A DNA stretch of 64,000 nucleotides, taken from contig NZ_CP086322.1 in the NCBI RefSeq assembly GCF_023277745.1, positions 3,844,001 through 3,908,000 of the forward strand, given 5' to 3'. Of the stretch, positions 32,596 to 41,723 are shown one piece after another; positions within the stretch are counted from its first letter, which is position 1, and the number at the start of each line of letters is the position of its first letter. The position numbers and the translations under genes were made by a program. The DNA is from Streptomyces halobius. GTDB taxonomy: Bacteria; Actinomycetota; Actinomycetes; Streptomycetales; Streptomycetaceae. The notes under the pieces are model-generated. The model ran no database searches and was not told the origin of the DNA. It saw only the letters and a program-made list of their open reading frames with translations.

Positions 32596-33168
32596 GCCGC
32601 GTAGGCCCGCAGCGTCGCGGCCCCTGAGCCGAAGGGCCCGCCCCTCTACCTGTCCTGGTGGGGCGGGTCCTTCGCCGCGCTCGGCCTGAGCCGACGTGGG
32701 GGTCGCCTGCGGCGGGCGTCCGCTGCGCTGTGCCTGAGCCGACATCCTTCACTGTCCCGCCGTTGCACCTGCGGTGAGCTGTTGCCGCTGCGCGGGGCTG
32801 TTCGGCAGCGGCGCCGGACCTCCGGACTCCGTCCTGCGGACCGGCACCTCCCGAAGGGGTGGGAAGAAGACCGGTGGGGGCCATGTAGCCGGTCATGTGC
32901 ACCCTGTGGCCCCGGACACAGACACCCGACAGACCACATGGGGCCCCACCGGCCCCTCTCCACCCACCGTCGGGAGGGGAACGGGCCGCAAGACGGAGTC
33001 CGGAGGCCCGTCACCGCACCCGAAAAACCCACGCCCGCCGCAGGCGCAACGGCGAAACACCCACACGGCGGGAAAGCCGAAAACGTGGGGCGCACGCCCG
33101 CCGCAGGCGAACCCCCAAGTCGGCTAAGGCCAAGCGCAGCGTCACGCCGAGCGCAGCGGAGGACCGCG
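32596..33168. repeat. Approximately 450-bp imperfect palindrome between convergent genes
   Basis: No gene. Nested inverted repeats share one centre near 32911: 32681-32721 with 33091-33131; 32760-32774 with 33038-33052; 32817-32840 with 32988-33012; 32850-32888 with 32935-32975. Outer arms include CGCCTGCGGCGGGCG and its complement. The element would fold into one very long hairpin and separates the MFS gene from the convergent deoA. Confidence 0.8.
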
Positions 33169-34452
33169 TTATGCGATGCGGTCCAGGACAATCGGGCCGC
33201 GAGTGAACTCCGTGCCCGCAGGGGCGATTCCGTAGGCGGAATCGAGGCCCTTGAGGGCGTAGTCGAACGTGTCGGGGGTGTCGGTGTGGAGGGTGAGCAG
33301 CGGCTGGCCCGCCACGACGGCGTCTCCTGGCTTGGCGTGGAGTTCGATGCCGGCGCCGGCCTGGACCGGGTCTTCCTTGCGGGCACGGCCGGCGCCCAGG
33401 CGCCAGGCGGCGAGGCCGACGGCGTAGGCGTCGAGGGTGGTGAGGACGCCGGTCTGCGGGGCGGGCACCACGTGCGTTTCGCGGGCCGTGGGCAGGGGCG
33501 CGTCGGGGTCGCCGCCCTGGGCGCGGATCATGCGGCGCCAGTGGTCCATGGCGGTGCCGTCGGCGAGGGCCTTGGCGGGGTCGGCGTCGGGCAGGCCGGC
33601 CGCGTCGAGCATCTCGCGGGCCAGGGCCAGGGTCAGCTCCACCACGTCGGCGGGGCCGCCGCCGGCGAGCACCTCGACGGATTCGCGGACTTCGAGGGCG
33701 TTGCCGGCGGTCCGGCCGAGGGGGGTGGCCATGTCGGTGAGCAGGGCCGTGGTGCGTACGCCGTGATCGGTGCCCAACCCGACCATGGTGGAGGCGAGTT
33801 CACGGGCGTCGGTGATGTTCTTCATGAAGGCGCCGGAGCCCACCTTGACGTCCAGGACCAGGGAGCCGGTGCCCTCGGCGATCTTCTTGGACATGATGGA
33901 GGAGGCGATGAGGGGGATGGATTCGACGGTGCCGGTGACGTCGCGGAGGGCGTAGAGCTTCTTGTCGGCGGGGGCCAGGCCGTCGCCGGCGGCGCAGATG
34001 ACGGAGCCGACGGAGTCGAGGACACCGAGCATTTCGGCGTTGGTCAGGTTCGCGCGCCAGCCGGGGATGGCTTCGAGCTTGTCGAGGGTGCCGCCGGTGT
34101 GGCCGAGGCCGCGGCCGGAGAGCTGGGGGACGGCGGCGCCGCAGGCGGCGACGAGGGGGGCCAGGGGGAGGGTGATCTTGTCGCCGACGCCGCCGGTGGA
34201 GTGTTTGTCGGCGGTGGGGCGGGTGAGGGAGGAGAAGTCCATGCGGTCGCCGGAGGCGATCATGGCGGCGGTCCAACGGGCGATCTCCTTGCGGGTCATG
34301 CCGTTGAGGAAGATGGCCATCGCCAGGGACGACATCTGCTCATGGGCGACCTCGCCGCGGGTGTAGGCGTCGATGACCCAGTCGATGTGTTCGGGGGTCA
34401 GTTCACCGCGGTCGCGCTTGGTACGGATGACGGAGATGACGTCCATGGCCAT
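33169..34452 (-). CDS. deoA: Thymidine (pyrimidine nucleoside) phosphorylase
   Basis: 427 residues. Phosphorolysis of thymidine/uridine to base and (deoxy)ribose-1-phosphate. Seen: VISVIRTKRDRGELTPEHID, TADKHSTGGVGDKITLPLAP (phosphate loop), the family signature SGRGLGHTGGTLDKLE, KKIAEGTGSLVLDVKVGSGA, and the C-terminal alpha/beta domain. Last gene of the importer operon, separated from cdd by 170 bases that contain a degenerate salvage palindrome, so it probably also has its own promoter. Confidence 0.96.
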   Translation of the reverse strand: MAMDVISVIRTKRDRGELTPEHIDWVIDAYTRGEVAHEQMSSLAMAIFLNGMTRKEIARWTAAMIASGDRMDFSSLTRPTADKHSTGGVGDKITLPLAPLVAACGAAVPQLSGRGLGHTGGTLDKLEAIPGWRANLTNAEMLGVLDSVGSVICAAGDGLAPADKKLYALRDVTGTVESIPLIASSIMSKKIAEGTGSLVLDVKVGSGAFMKNITDARELASTMVGLGTDHGVRTTALLTDMATPLGRTAGNALEVRESVEVLAGGGPADVVELTLALAREMLDAAGLPDADPAKALADGTAMDHWRRMIRAQGGDPDAPLPTARETHVVPAPQTGVLTTLDAYAVGLAAWRLGAGRARKEDPVQAGAGIELHAKPGDAVVAGQPLLTLHTDTPDTFDYALKGLDSAYGIAPAGTEFTRGPIVLDRIA

Positions 34453-34485
34453 GGGGCTTCCTTTCGAACGGGTGGTGGGTCCGTT

Positions 34486-34497
34486 CTACACGCATAG
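34486..34497. promoter_or_regulatory. Degenerate salvage palindrome upstream of deoA
   Basis: CTACACGCATAG, two mismatches (symmetric positions) from CTACGCGCGTAG, 34 bases before the deoA start. Confidence 0.55.
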
Positions 34498-34622
34498 AGA
34501 GAAGTTGTGCGTGGTGTGGTGCGTGCGGGGTGCGGAAGCGCGGGCCGGCGGTACGGTCCGGATGCCCGTCCGGCTACCCCGACCGGCGGTAGCCGGACGT
34601 TCCCCCGCCAGGCAGCCGGACG

Positions 34623-35024
34623 CTACCTCGCCAGATGCCCCGGCCCGAACGCGTCCGGCAGCAGTTCCGCCAGGGGGCGGATACCGGCGGCCGTGTCGAC
34701 GAGCAGGCCGGGTCCGCCGTGCTCGTGGAGGAGCTGGCGGCAGCGGCCGCAGGGGACGAGAAGCCGGCCCTCGCCGTCGACGCAGGTGAAGGCGGTCAGC
34801 CGCCCCCCGCCGCCGGCGAACAGGGCGGAGATCAGGCCGCATTCGGCGCACAGGCCGAGGCCGTACGAGGCGTTCTCGACATTGCAGCCGGTGACGGTGC
34901 GGCCGTCGTCCACCAGGGCGGCGGCGCCGACGGGATAGCCGGAATACGGGGCGTAGGCCCGGGACATGGCGTCCCGGGCCTGCGCCCGCAGTGCGGTCCA
35001 GTCGACCGGCACGTGGTGCGTCAT
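34623..35024 (-). CDS. cdd: Cytidine deaminase
   Basis: 133 residues from ATG 35024, overlapping the permease stop by four bases. Zinc-site motifs GLCAECGLISALF (C, A-E) and VPCGRCRQLLHEHG, plus substrate-binding GCNVENASYGLGLCAE. Converts (deoxy)cytidine to (deoxy)uridine, feeding DeoA. A longer frame upstream lies inside the permease gene and is discarded. Confidence 0.95.
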   Translation of the reverse strand: MTHHVPVDWTALRAQARDAMSRAYAPYSGYPVGAAALVDDGRTVTGCNVENASYGLGLCAECGLISALFAGGGGRLTAFTCVDGEGRLLVPCGRCRQLLHEHGGPGLLVDTAAGIRPLAELLPDAFGPGHLAR

Positions 35025-36301
35025 CCGCCTTCTCCTCGGCGGTAGGGCCTGCCGATCGCCTTCGGCGGCCGTAGCCGCTGGGAGAAGAGCGCCAGCACGA
35101 GCAGGGTGGCAATGTACGGGCTGGCCTCGACCAGTTCCAGGGGGACGGTGTCGACCAGGAAGTACCAGGCGACGAGCAGGCCCGCGACGGTCGCGGAGAG
35201 CGCGGCCTGGGTGCGCTTGGCGGCGCGGAGGCGGAGCAGGGCGAGGACGGCCAGCAGGGCCGCCAGGCCCAGCAGCAGGGCGTGCACCGTCGGGCCGCCG
35301 CTGCGCAGCTGCATCGCGTCCATGAAGCCGAACAGGCCCGCGCCCATCGCGACGCCGCCCGGCCGCCAGTTGCCGAAGATCATCGTGGCCAGGCCGATGT
35401 AGCCGCGGCCGCCGGTCTGGCCGTCCTGGTAGAAGTGCACGCCGATCGAGAGGAACGCGCCGCCGAGGCCGGCGAGGGCGCCGGAGATCAGGACCGCCGC
35501 GTACTTGTAGCGGTAGACGCTGACGCCCAGGGTCTCCGCGGAGACCGGGGCCTCGCCGCAGGACCGCAGCCGCAGACCGAACGGCGAGCGCCACAGCAGG
35601 TAGAAGCTGCCGACGAAGAGGGCCACGGTCAGGACGGTCAGCCAGGAGACGTGGGTGACCGCGGCGCCGAGTATCCCGGCGAGGTCGGAGACCAGGAACC
35701 AGTGGTGGCCTTCGACGGAGTTGAGCCAGTCGGCCAGGCCGGGCACGGTGAACGTCGGCATATCGGCCATCGGCGGGGACTGCTTGTCGTTGCCGCCGGC
35801 CGCCGCGGCCGCGCTGCCCTCCGCGCCGAACCACAGGGTGGCCAGGTACTGGGTGGCGCCCAGCGCCAGGATGTTGACGGCGACACCGGAGACGATGTGG
35901 TCGACGCCGAAGGTGACGGTGGCGACGGCGTGGATGAGTCCGCCGAGTGCGCCGCCGATGATTCCGGCGACTGCGGCGGCCCAGGGGCCGTGCTGCCAGC
36001 CGATCCAGCCGGCCGCGAACGAGCCGAGCATCATCATGCCTTCGAGGCCGATGTTGATCACGCCGGCGCGTTCGGACCACAGACCGCCCAGACCGGCCAG
36101 GCCGATCGGCACGGCGGCACTCAGCGCGGCGCCGAACTGGCCGGTGGAGGTGAGGTCGGCGGTGCCGGTGACCGCCCGCAGAGTGGCGACCACGACGATC
36201 GCGGCAGCGATGATCAGCAGGACCCAGGGGTAGGTCAGCCGGCGCCGGCCGCTCTTTCCGGGGACCACGAGCTTGGTCGCGGACTTGAGGTCGGTGCTCA
36301 C
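35021..36301 (-). CDS. Nucleoside ABC transporter permease 2
   Basis: 426 residues from GTG 36301, GTGA overlap with the first permease. BPD_transp_2 family: about ten helices, SERAGVINIGLEGMMMLGSF is the conserved loop, then YPWVLLIIAAAIVVVATL near the N-terminus, and GLRLRSCGEAPVSAETLGVS, the ATPase-contact region. Works with the neighbouring permease and ATPase to import nucleosides delivered by the BMP lipoprotein. Confidence 0.93.
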   Translation of the reverse strand: MSTDLKSATKLVVPGKSGRRRLTYPWVLLIIAAAIVVVATLRAVTGTADLTSTGQFGAALSAAVPIGLAGLGGLWSERAGVINIGLEGMMMLGSFAAGWIGWQHGPWAAAVAGIIGGALGGLIHAVATVTFGVDHIVSGVAVNILALGATQYLATLWFGAEGSAAAAAGGNDKQSPPMADMPTFTVPGLADWLNSVEGHHWFLVSDLAGILGAAVTHVSWLTVLTVALFVGSFYLLWRSPFGLRLRSCGEAPVSAETLGVSVYRYKYAAVLISGALAGLGGAFLSIGVHFYQDGQTGGRGYIGLATMIFGNWRPGGVAMGAGLFGFMDAMQLRSGGPTVHALLLGLAALLAVLALLRLRAAKRTQAALSATVAGLLVAWYFLVDTVPLELVEASPYIATLLVLALFSQRLRPPKAIGRPYRRGEGG

Positions 36302-37461
36302 GCCGACACCTCCGGCTTGTTGTTGTCCGTCGTACGCGCCAGGACGGCCAGTTCCTCGCCGACCTTGCGCTGCTGGAGGTGCAGCCCGTAGCGGCGCACG
36401 ATCTCGTACGCGATGACCACGCACAGCACGATGACGCCCTGGATGACGCCGACGATTTCCTGGGCGTAGCCCACGAATTCGAGGCGGCCGCCGGTGCGGT
36501 CGAGGAAGGCCCACAGCAGCGCGCCGAAGGCCATGCCGACCGGGTGGTTGCGGCCGAGCAGCGCGATGGCGATTCCGGTGAAGCCGATGCCGACCGGGAA
36601 GTCCGTGCCGTAGTTGAACGATTGGTTGAGCAGGGTGGGCATGCCGACCAGGCCGGCCGCGGCGCCCGACAGCACCATGCTCATGACGATCATGCGCTTG
36701 ACGCTGACGCCGCTGGCCTCGGCGGCCGGCTCGGAGGCGCCGACGGCGCGCAGGTCGAAGCCGAAGCGGGTGCGGTTGATGCCGAACCAGTACAGGACTC
36801 CGGCCAGTACCGCGATCACCACGAAGCCGTAGACCGGCTTGGGGTGGGTCGGGAAGGTGAAGAAGTGGCTGGACTCCGGGAGGAACGGGGTGTGCAGCAG
36901 GTTGCCGTCCTTGATGGCGAGCCGGCCGTCCTGCAGGAAGTAGCCGATCAGCGAAGCGGCGATGGCGTTCAGCATGATCGTGGTGATCACTTCGCTGACG
37001 CCGCGGGTGGTCTTGAGGAGACCGGCGATGCCGGACCAGAGGGCACCGACCAACATCGCGATGGCGATGAGGAGGATGATCTGGAGGGCGCCGGGAAGGG
37101 CGATGGCCCCGCCGACGGCCGCGGCGGCGAAGGCCGCGAGACGGTACTGGCCGTCGACGCCGATGTTGAAGAGGTTCATCCGGAAGCCGATGGCGACCGC
37201 CAGTGCCGACAGGTAGTACGGCACCGCCTTGTTGATGATCCAGACCTGGCTGTCGCTGTAGTGGCCGTAGTCGACCATGATCCAGTACGCCCGGAGCGGG
37301 TTCTCGCCCGAGGCCAGGAACACCAGCGAGCTGATCACGATCGCGGCGACGACGGCCAGGAGGGGCGCGGCGATCGCCAGGATCACCTTGTCCCGGGTGG
37401 CGCTTCTGGCGATGGCGTCCACGGTGGGGCTCTTCCGGGTCTTCTGGGGGGCGGTGCTCAT
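36298..37461 (-). CDS. Nucleoside ABC transporter permease 1
   Basis: 387 residues. BPD_transp_2 family: AFRMNLFNIGVDGQYRLAAF-type loop (here IGFRMNLFNIGVDGQYRLA), followed by the EVITTIMLNAIAASLIGYFL segment and FDLRAVGASEPAAEASGVSV coupling region. The start overlaps the ATPase stop by four bases. Forms the membrane channel with the next gene product. Confidence 0.93.
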   Translation of the reverse strand: MSTAPQKTRKSPTVDAIARSATRDKVILAIAAPLLAVVAAIVISSLVFLASGENPLRAYWIMVDYGHYSDSQVWIINKAVPYYLSALAVAIGFRMNLFNIGVDGQYRLAAFAAAAVGGAIALPGALQIILLIAIAMLVGALWSGIAGLLKTTRGVSEVITTIMLNAIAASLIGYFLQDGRLAIKDGNLLHTPFLPESSHFFTFPTHPKPVYGFVVIAVLAGVLYWFGINRTRFGFDLRAVGASEPAAEASGVSVKRMIVMSMVLSGAAAGLVGMPTLLNQSFNYGTDFPVGIGFTGIAIALLGRNHPVGMAFGALLWAFLDRTGGRLEFVGYAQEIVGVIQGVIVLCVVIAYEIVRRYGLHLQQRKVGEELAVLARTTDNNKPEVSA

Positions 37462-39074
37462 TCCTGGTCACCTCCCCGCTCGCCGTGGTCCGCTGATGTG
37501 TCGTCGTGCGACGTGCCGAGGTGGCCGCCGGCGGCACCGGTCATGGCGGAGCCCAACTCCTCCGGGGTGATGACGGCGGGATCGGCGTCCGCGACCAGCC
37601 GGCCGCGGTACATCACCCGCAGGGTGTCGGACAGGCCGATCAGCTCGTCCAGGTCGGCGGAGATCAGCAGCACCGCCAGGCCCTCGTGGCGCGCCTCGCG
37701 GATCTGCTCCCAGATCTGTGCCTGTGCGCCGACGTCGACGCCGCGGGTGGGGTGCGCGGCGATCAGCAGTTTCGGCTGGTGGCTCATCTCGCGGCCGACG
37801 ATCAGCTTCTGCTGGTTGCCGCCGGAGAGGGAGGACGCGGTGACCTCGATGCCGGGGGTGCGGACGTCGTATTCCTCGACGATGCGCTCGGTGTCCTTGC
37901 GGGCGCCGGCCAGGTCGAGGAGCTTGCCCTTGCTGTTGGGCCGCTCGGTGACGTGGCCGAGGATGCGGTTCTCCCACAGCGGGGCGTTCAGCAGCAGGCC
38001 GTGGCGGTGGCGGTCCTCGGGGATGTAGCCGATGCCGCCCTCGCGCCGCTTGCGGGTGGAGGCGTGGGAGAGGTCCGTGCCGTCCAGGGTGACGGTTCCG
38101 TGGTCCGGGTCGCGGGTGCCCATGATGGCCTCGACCAGTTCGGCCTGGCCGTTGCCCTCGACACCGGCGACGCCCAGTACCTCGCCCTTGTGGATGGTGA
38201 AGGAGATGCCGTCCAGGACGGTGCGGACCACGCCGTCGGAGTCGGTGGCCGACAGATGCAGATCGTCGACCCGCAGCATCGGTACGTCCGTGACCGTCGA
38301 TTCGCGGGTCTCGGGGGACGGCAGTTCGGTGCCGACCATCAGCTCGGCCAGCTGCTTGGGCGTGGTGCCGGCCGGCTCGACCGAGGCCACGGTCGTACCG
38401 CGCCGGATGACGGTGATGTCGTCGGCGACCGACAGCACCTCGCCCAGCTTGTGGGAGATGAAGATGACGGTCAGGCCCTCGGACTTCAGCTCCCGCAGGT
38501 TGTCGAAGAGCGCGTCGACCTCCTGCGGGACGAGGACCGCGGTCGGCTCGTCGAGGATCAGGGTGTGGGCGCCGCGGTAGAGGACCTTGAGGATCTCCAC
38601 CCGCTGCCGGTCCGCGACTCCGAGGTCCTCGACGAGCACGTCGGGCCGGATGTTCAGTCCGTACGCGTCGGAGATCTCCTTGATCTTCGCGCGGGCGCCG
38701 CCGGCGATGCCGTGCGGCTTCTCCGCGCCCAGGACGATGTTCTCCAGGACGGTGAGGTTGTCGGCGAGCATGAAGTGCTGGTGCACCATGCCGATACCGC
38801 GCGCGATGGCGTCGGCCGGGGTGTGCAGGGCGACCTGCTCGCCGTCCAGCGTGATGGTGCCCTCGTCCGGCCTCTGCATGCCGTAGAGGATCTTCATCAG
38901 GGTGGATTTGCCGGCGCCGTTCTCGCCGCACAGGGCGTGGACGGTGCCGCGGCGCACGGTCAGACGGATGTCGTGGTTGGCCACGACACCGGGGAACCGT
39001 TTGGTGATGCCGCTGAGTTCGACGGCAGGGTGGCCCGTGTCGGCAGGGCGGCTGCTCGTGGATGCTGCGTTGAT
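37458..39074 (-). CDS. Nucleoside ABC transporter ATPase (two ABC domains); start codon unusual
   Basis: 538 residues if translation begins at the ATC codon at 39074; only 508 from the next usable GTG (38984). First ABC domain: GENGAGKSTLMKILYG, VEDLGVADRQRVEILKVLY, TLILDEPTAVLVPQE. Second: GVEGNGQAELVEAIMG, SLSGGNQQKLIVGREMS, LLIAAHPTRGVDVG. The conserved first strand AVELSGITKRFPGVV lies upstream of GTG 38984, and GAGGGGAG stands six bases before the ATC, so the ATC position is where the gene should start. No in-frame ATG, GTG or TTG is found there. Translation start therefore either uses ATC or has been lost or misread. Confidence 0.88.
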   Translation of the reverse strand: MNAASTSSRPADTGHPAVELSGITKRFPGVVANHDIRLTVRRGTVHALCGENGAGKSTLMKILYGMQRPDEGTITLDGEQVALHTPADAIARGIGMVHQHFMLADNLTVLENIVLGAEKPHGIAGGARAKIKEISDAYGLNIRPDVLVEDLGVADRQRVEILKVLYRGAHTLILDEPTAVLVPQEVDALFDNLRELKSEGLTVIFISHKLGEVLSVADDITVIRRGTTVASVEPAGTTPKQLAELMVGTELPSPETRESTVTDVPMLRVDDLHLSATDSDGVVRTVLDGISFTIHKGEVLGVAGVEGNGQAELVEAIMGTRDPDHGTVTLDGTDLSHASTRKRREGGIGYIPEDRHRHGLLLNAPLWENRILGHVTERPNSKGKLLDLAGARKDTERIVEEYDVRTPGIEVTASSLSGGNQQKLIVGREMSHQPKLLIAAHPTRGVDVGAQAQIWEQIREARHEGLAVLLISADLDELIGLSDTLRVMYRGRLVADADPAVITPEELGSAMTGAAGGHLGTSHDDTSADHGERGGDQE

Positions 39075-39211
39075 GGCGCACTCCCCTCGGGGATGAAGGT
39101 GCGGAAGGACGGCGGGAGACCCGGGGACCGGACGGCCGGAAGGTCAGCAGGGGGCAGGGGACGCGGCCCGCGCCTCCGGGGGTGCGGTCCCCGGGGCGGT
39201 GACGTCCGGGG

Positions 39212-40243
39212 CTACGGCGTCTCCTTGACCTTCACCTTGCCCTCGACGATCTTCTTCCGGGCCGCGTCGATCTGCGGCTGGATGTCCTTGATGAAGCCGC
39301 CCGAGGTGGCGAGCGAGACACCCCGGTGCTTGAGGTCGTAGGCGTGGACGCCGGTCAGCGGCTTCCCGTCCTCGACGCTCTTGACCAGGTCGAAGACGGC
39401 CACATCGACGTTCTTCACCACGGAGGTCAGGATGTGGTCCTTGTAGCGGGCCAGGCCCGGCTGCCGGTACGCGTCGGAGTCGACGCCGATGGCCCAGACG
39501 CCCTTGTGCTTGCTGACCTGTTCGATGGATCCGGCGCCCGACTGTCCGGCCGCCGTGTAGATCACGTCGATACCGCGGTCGATCATGCCGGCGGCCTTGG
39601 CCTTGGCGGCCGCGGGGTCGTTGAAGCCCTTGTCGTTGTTCGGGTAGAGGTACTGCGAGGTGACCTTGGCCTTCGGGTCGGTGTCGCGGACACCCTGCTC
39701 GAATCCGGCCTGGAACTTCTGGATCAGCGCGTTGTTCACCCCGCCGATGAAGCCGACCTTGTGCGTCTTGCTCTTCAGCGCCGCGGCGACCCCGGCCAGG
39801 TACGAGCCCTCGTGCTCGGCGAAGACCATGGCGTCGACGTTCTTGCCCTCCGGCACCGCGTCGACCACGCCGAAGGTGGTGTCGGGGAAGTCCTTGGCGA
39901 CCTTCTCGACGGACTGGCTGTAGGCGAAGCCGACACCGATGACCGGGTTGTATCCGGCCTCGGCGAAGGAGGTGAGCCGCTGTTCGCGGTCCGCCTCGGT
40001 CTCGCCGTTCTTGGCGGTGAGCATCTTGGCCTTGACGCCCAGTTTGTGCTGGGCGTTCTCGATGCCGCGGGCGGCCGCCTCGTTGAAGGAGTGGTCGTCG
40101 CGGCCGCCGATGTCGAAGGCGAGTCCGACGCCGGCGTGCTTGGCGCGGTTGGCCTCGGCGAAACTCTGCCCACAGGCCGTGGCGGTGAGCGCGAGGACCG
40201 CGCTGGCGCCGGCCGCGGCGGCAATCCTGATGACCCGACGCAC
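39212..40243 (-). CDS. BMP-family nucleoside-binding lipoprotein
   Basis: 343 residues from GTG 40243 with AAGGGAAGG upstream. Lipobox LTATAC at residues 19-24. Periplasmic-binding fold of the PnrA/BMP family: GVGLAFDIGGRDDHSFNEAA, YNPVIGVGFAYSQSVEKVA, VFAEHEGSYLAGVAAAL, KVGFIGGVNNALIQKFQAGF, GVDSDAYRQPG. Captures (deoxy)nucleosides outside the membrane for the ABC importer encoded downstream. First gene of the importer operon; a degenerate salvage palindrome lies 74 bases upstream. Confidence 0.94.
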   Translation of the reverse strand: MRRVIRIAAAAGASAVLALTATACGQSFAEANRAKHAGVGLAFDIGGRDDHSFNEAAARGIENAQHKLGVKAKMLTAKNGETEADREQRLTSFAEAGYNPVIGVGFAYSQSVEKVAKDFPDTTFGVVDAVPEGKNVDAMVFAEHEGSYLAGVAAALKSKTHKVGFIGGVNNALIQKFQAGFEQGVRDTDPKAKVTSQYLYPNNDKGFNDPAAAKAKAAGMIDRGIDVIYTAAGQSGAGSIEQVSKHKGVWAIGVDSDAYRQPGLARYKDHILTSVVKNVDVAVFDLVKSVEDGKPLTGVHAYDLKHRGVSLATSGGFIKDIQPQIDAARKKIVEGKVKVKETP

Positions 40244-40316
40244 GGGGCCTTCCCTTCGCTCGAAGCGCCCCCATCGGGGCTGGCAGCGCCCCCGGTGGGG
40301 CTTGGCACCGGGAGAT

Positions 40317-40328
40317 TAACGCGCGTAG
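40317..40328. promoter_or_regulatory. Degenerate salvage palindrome upstream of the importer operon
   Basis: TAACGCGCGTAG, ten of twelve bases matching CTACGCGCGTAG, in the leader of the BMP gene. Confidence 0.55.
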
Positions 40329-40451
40329 ACCTGGCGCAAAACCCTCCACGGCGCGGACGTTATCGATTCGAGGCGTTGGGAGCGCCGAGGAAACCACGAG
40401 CGGCCGTCCAAAGGCGCCGCCGCACCCTCTCCGGATGGTCAAAAGCCCTGG

Positions 40452-41723
40452 TCAGGCGGCAGAAGGCGGGTCCTGTGAGAGCACTGCCTGGGGCCAGCGG
40501 CCGACCAGCAGCGCACACGCGGTGAACATCTCCACACCCACCGCGATGGCTTCCTCGTCGACGTCGAAGTCCCCGCGGTGCAGATCGTGCCGCGAGACGT
40601 CGCCGGGCGTGCGCACCCCGAGCCGGGCCATCGCGCCAGGGACCTGCTCCAGGTACCAGGAGAAGTCCTCGCCGCCCAGGGACTGCTCGGTGTCCTCGAC
40701 GGTGTGGGCGCCGCGCCGGGCGGCCATCGCGTCCTGCAGCAGCTGGGCACTGACCGGTTCGTTGACCACCGGCGGCACCCCGCGCACATAGTTGATCTGC
40801 GACTTCGCGCCGTGCAGCGTGGCGACCTCGTCGATCGCGGCATGCACCAGGTCCGGGGCCGCGCGCCAGGCGTCGAGATCGAGACAGCGGACGGTGCCGG
40901 AGAGTTCGGCGTGCTGCGGGATCGCGTTGCAGGCGTGCCCGGACTCCAGCCGGCCCCAGGTGACGGCGAGGCCGGCCCGTGCGTCGACCCGGCGGGAGAG
41001 CAGCGCCGGCACATCGAGGGCGACCCGGGCCGCGGCGGTGACCATGTCGGTGGTCAGATGCGGCCGTGCGGTGTGCCCACCGGGGCCGTCCAGTGCCACC
41101 TCCAGCCGGTCGCAGGCCGAGGTGACCGCTCCGGCGCGCAGCCCGATCCGGCCGGCGTCGACCCGTGGATCGCAGTGCACGGCGAGGATCCGGCCGACGC
41201 CTTCCAGGGCGCCGCACTCGATGACGTCGGTGGCGCCGCCCGGCAGGACTTCTTCGGCGGGCTGGAAGATCAGCCGTACCGGGTGCGGCAGCAGCCCCGC
41301 GTGGGCCAGCTCGGCGAGCACCAGGCCGGCGCCGAGGACGACGGTGGTGTGCACGTCGTGCCCGCAGGCGTGTGCGCGACCGGGGACCGTGGAGCGGTAG
41401 GGGGTGGTCTTGGTGTCCGGGATGGGCAGCGCGTCGATGTCCGCGCGCAGGGCCAGCAGCGGGCCGACGGCCCCGGGCTCCGTACCGATGTCACAGATGA
41501 GGCCGGTGCCGATGTCCAGGACGCGGGGCGTGAGACCGGCCTGCTCCAGACGTGCCCTGATCGCCGCCGTGGTCCGGAACTCCTGGTTGCCGAGCTCGGG
41601 GTGCCGGTGCAAATCGCGGCGGAAGGCGATGAGTTCGGCGCGCAGCTCCTCGGTCAGGGTGCCGGGGAGCAGATTCCCGGCGGGGGTATCGCAGGTGTCG
41701 GCGGCGTCGGCATCGGGGGACAT
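40452..41723 (-). CDS. M20-family amidohydrolase (N-acyl amino acid/peptide type)
   Basis: 423 residues with ATG 41723 (GTG 41735 is an alternative). Zinc-dependent M20D pattern: LIAFRRDLHRHPELGNQEF, LALRADIDALPI, HACGHDVHTTVVLGAG, LIFQPAEEVLPGGATDVI, QINYVRGVPPVVNE and SLGGEDFSWYLEQVPG, which together hold the metal-binding Cys/His/Glu residues of the carboxypeptidase Ss1/HipO subfamily. Probable substrate is an N-acylated amino acid or small amide; in related genomes it also flanks the nucleoside importer. Confidence 0.9.
   Translation of the reverse strand: MSPDADAADTCDTPAGNLLPGTLTEELRAELIAFRRDLHRHPELGNQEFRTTAAIRARLEQAGLTPRVLDIGTGLICDIGTEPGAVGPLLALRADIDALPIPDTKTTPYRSTVPGRAHACGHDVHTTVVLGAGLVLAELAHAGLLPHPVRLIFQPAEEVLPGGATDVIECGALEGVGRILAVHCDPRVDAGRIGLRAGAVTSACDRLEVALDGPGGHTARPHLTTDMVTAAARVALDVPALLSRRVDARAGLAVTWGRLESGHACNAIPQHAELSGTVRCLDLDAWRAAPDLVHAAIDEVATLHGAKSQINYVRGVPPVVNEPVSAQLLQDAMAARRGAHTVEDTEQSLGGEDFSWYLEQVPGAMARLGVRTPGDVSRHDLHRGDFDVDEEAIAVGVEMFTACALLVGRWPQAVLSQDPPSAA

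Noticed and set aside
32774..33127. Open frames inside the large palindrome
   Set aside because: They merely translate the inverted repeat and have no codon bias.
35282..38028. Plus-strand frames opposite the nucleoside permeases and ATPase
   Set aside because: Asp/Gly/His-rich shadows of membrane proteins; no start signals.
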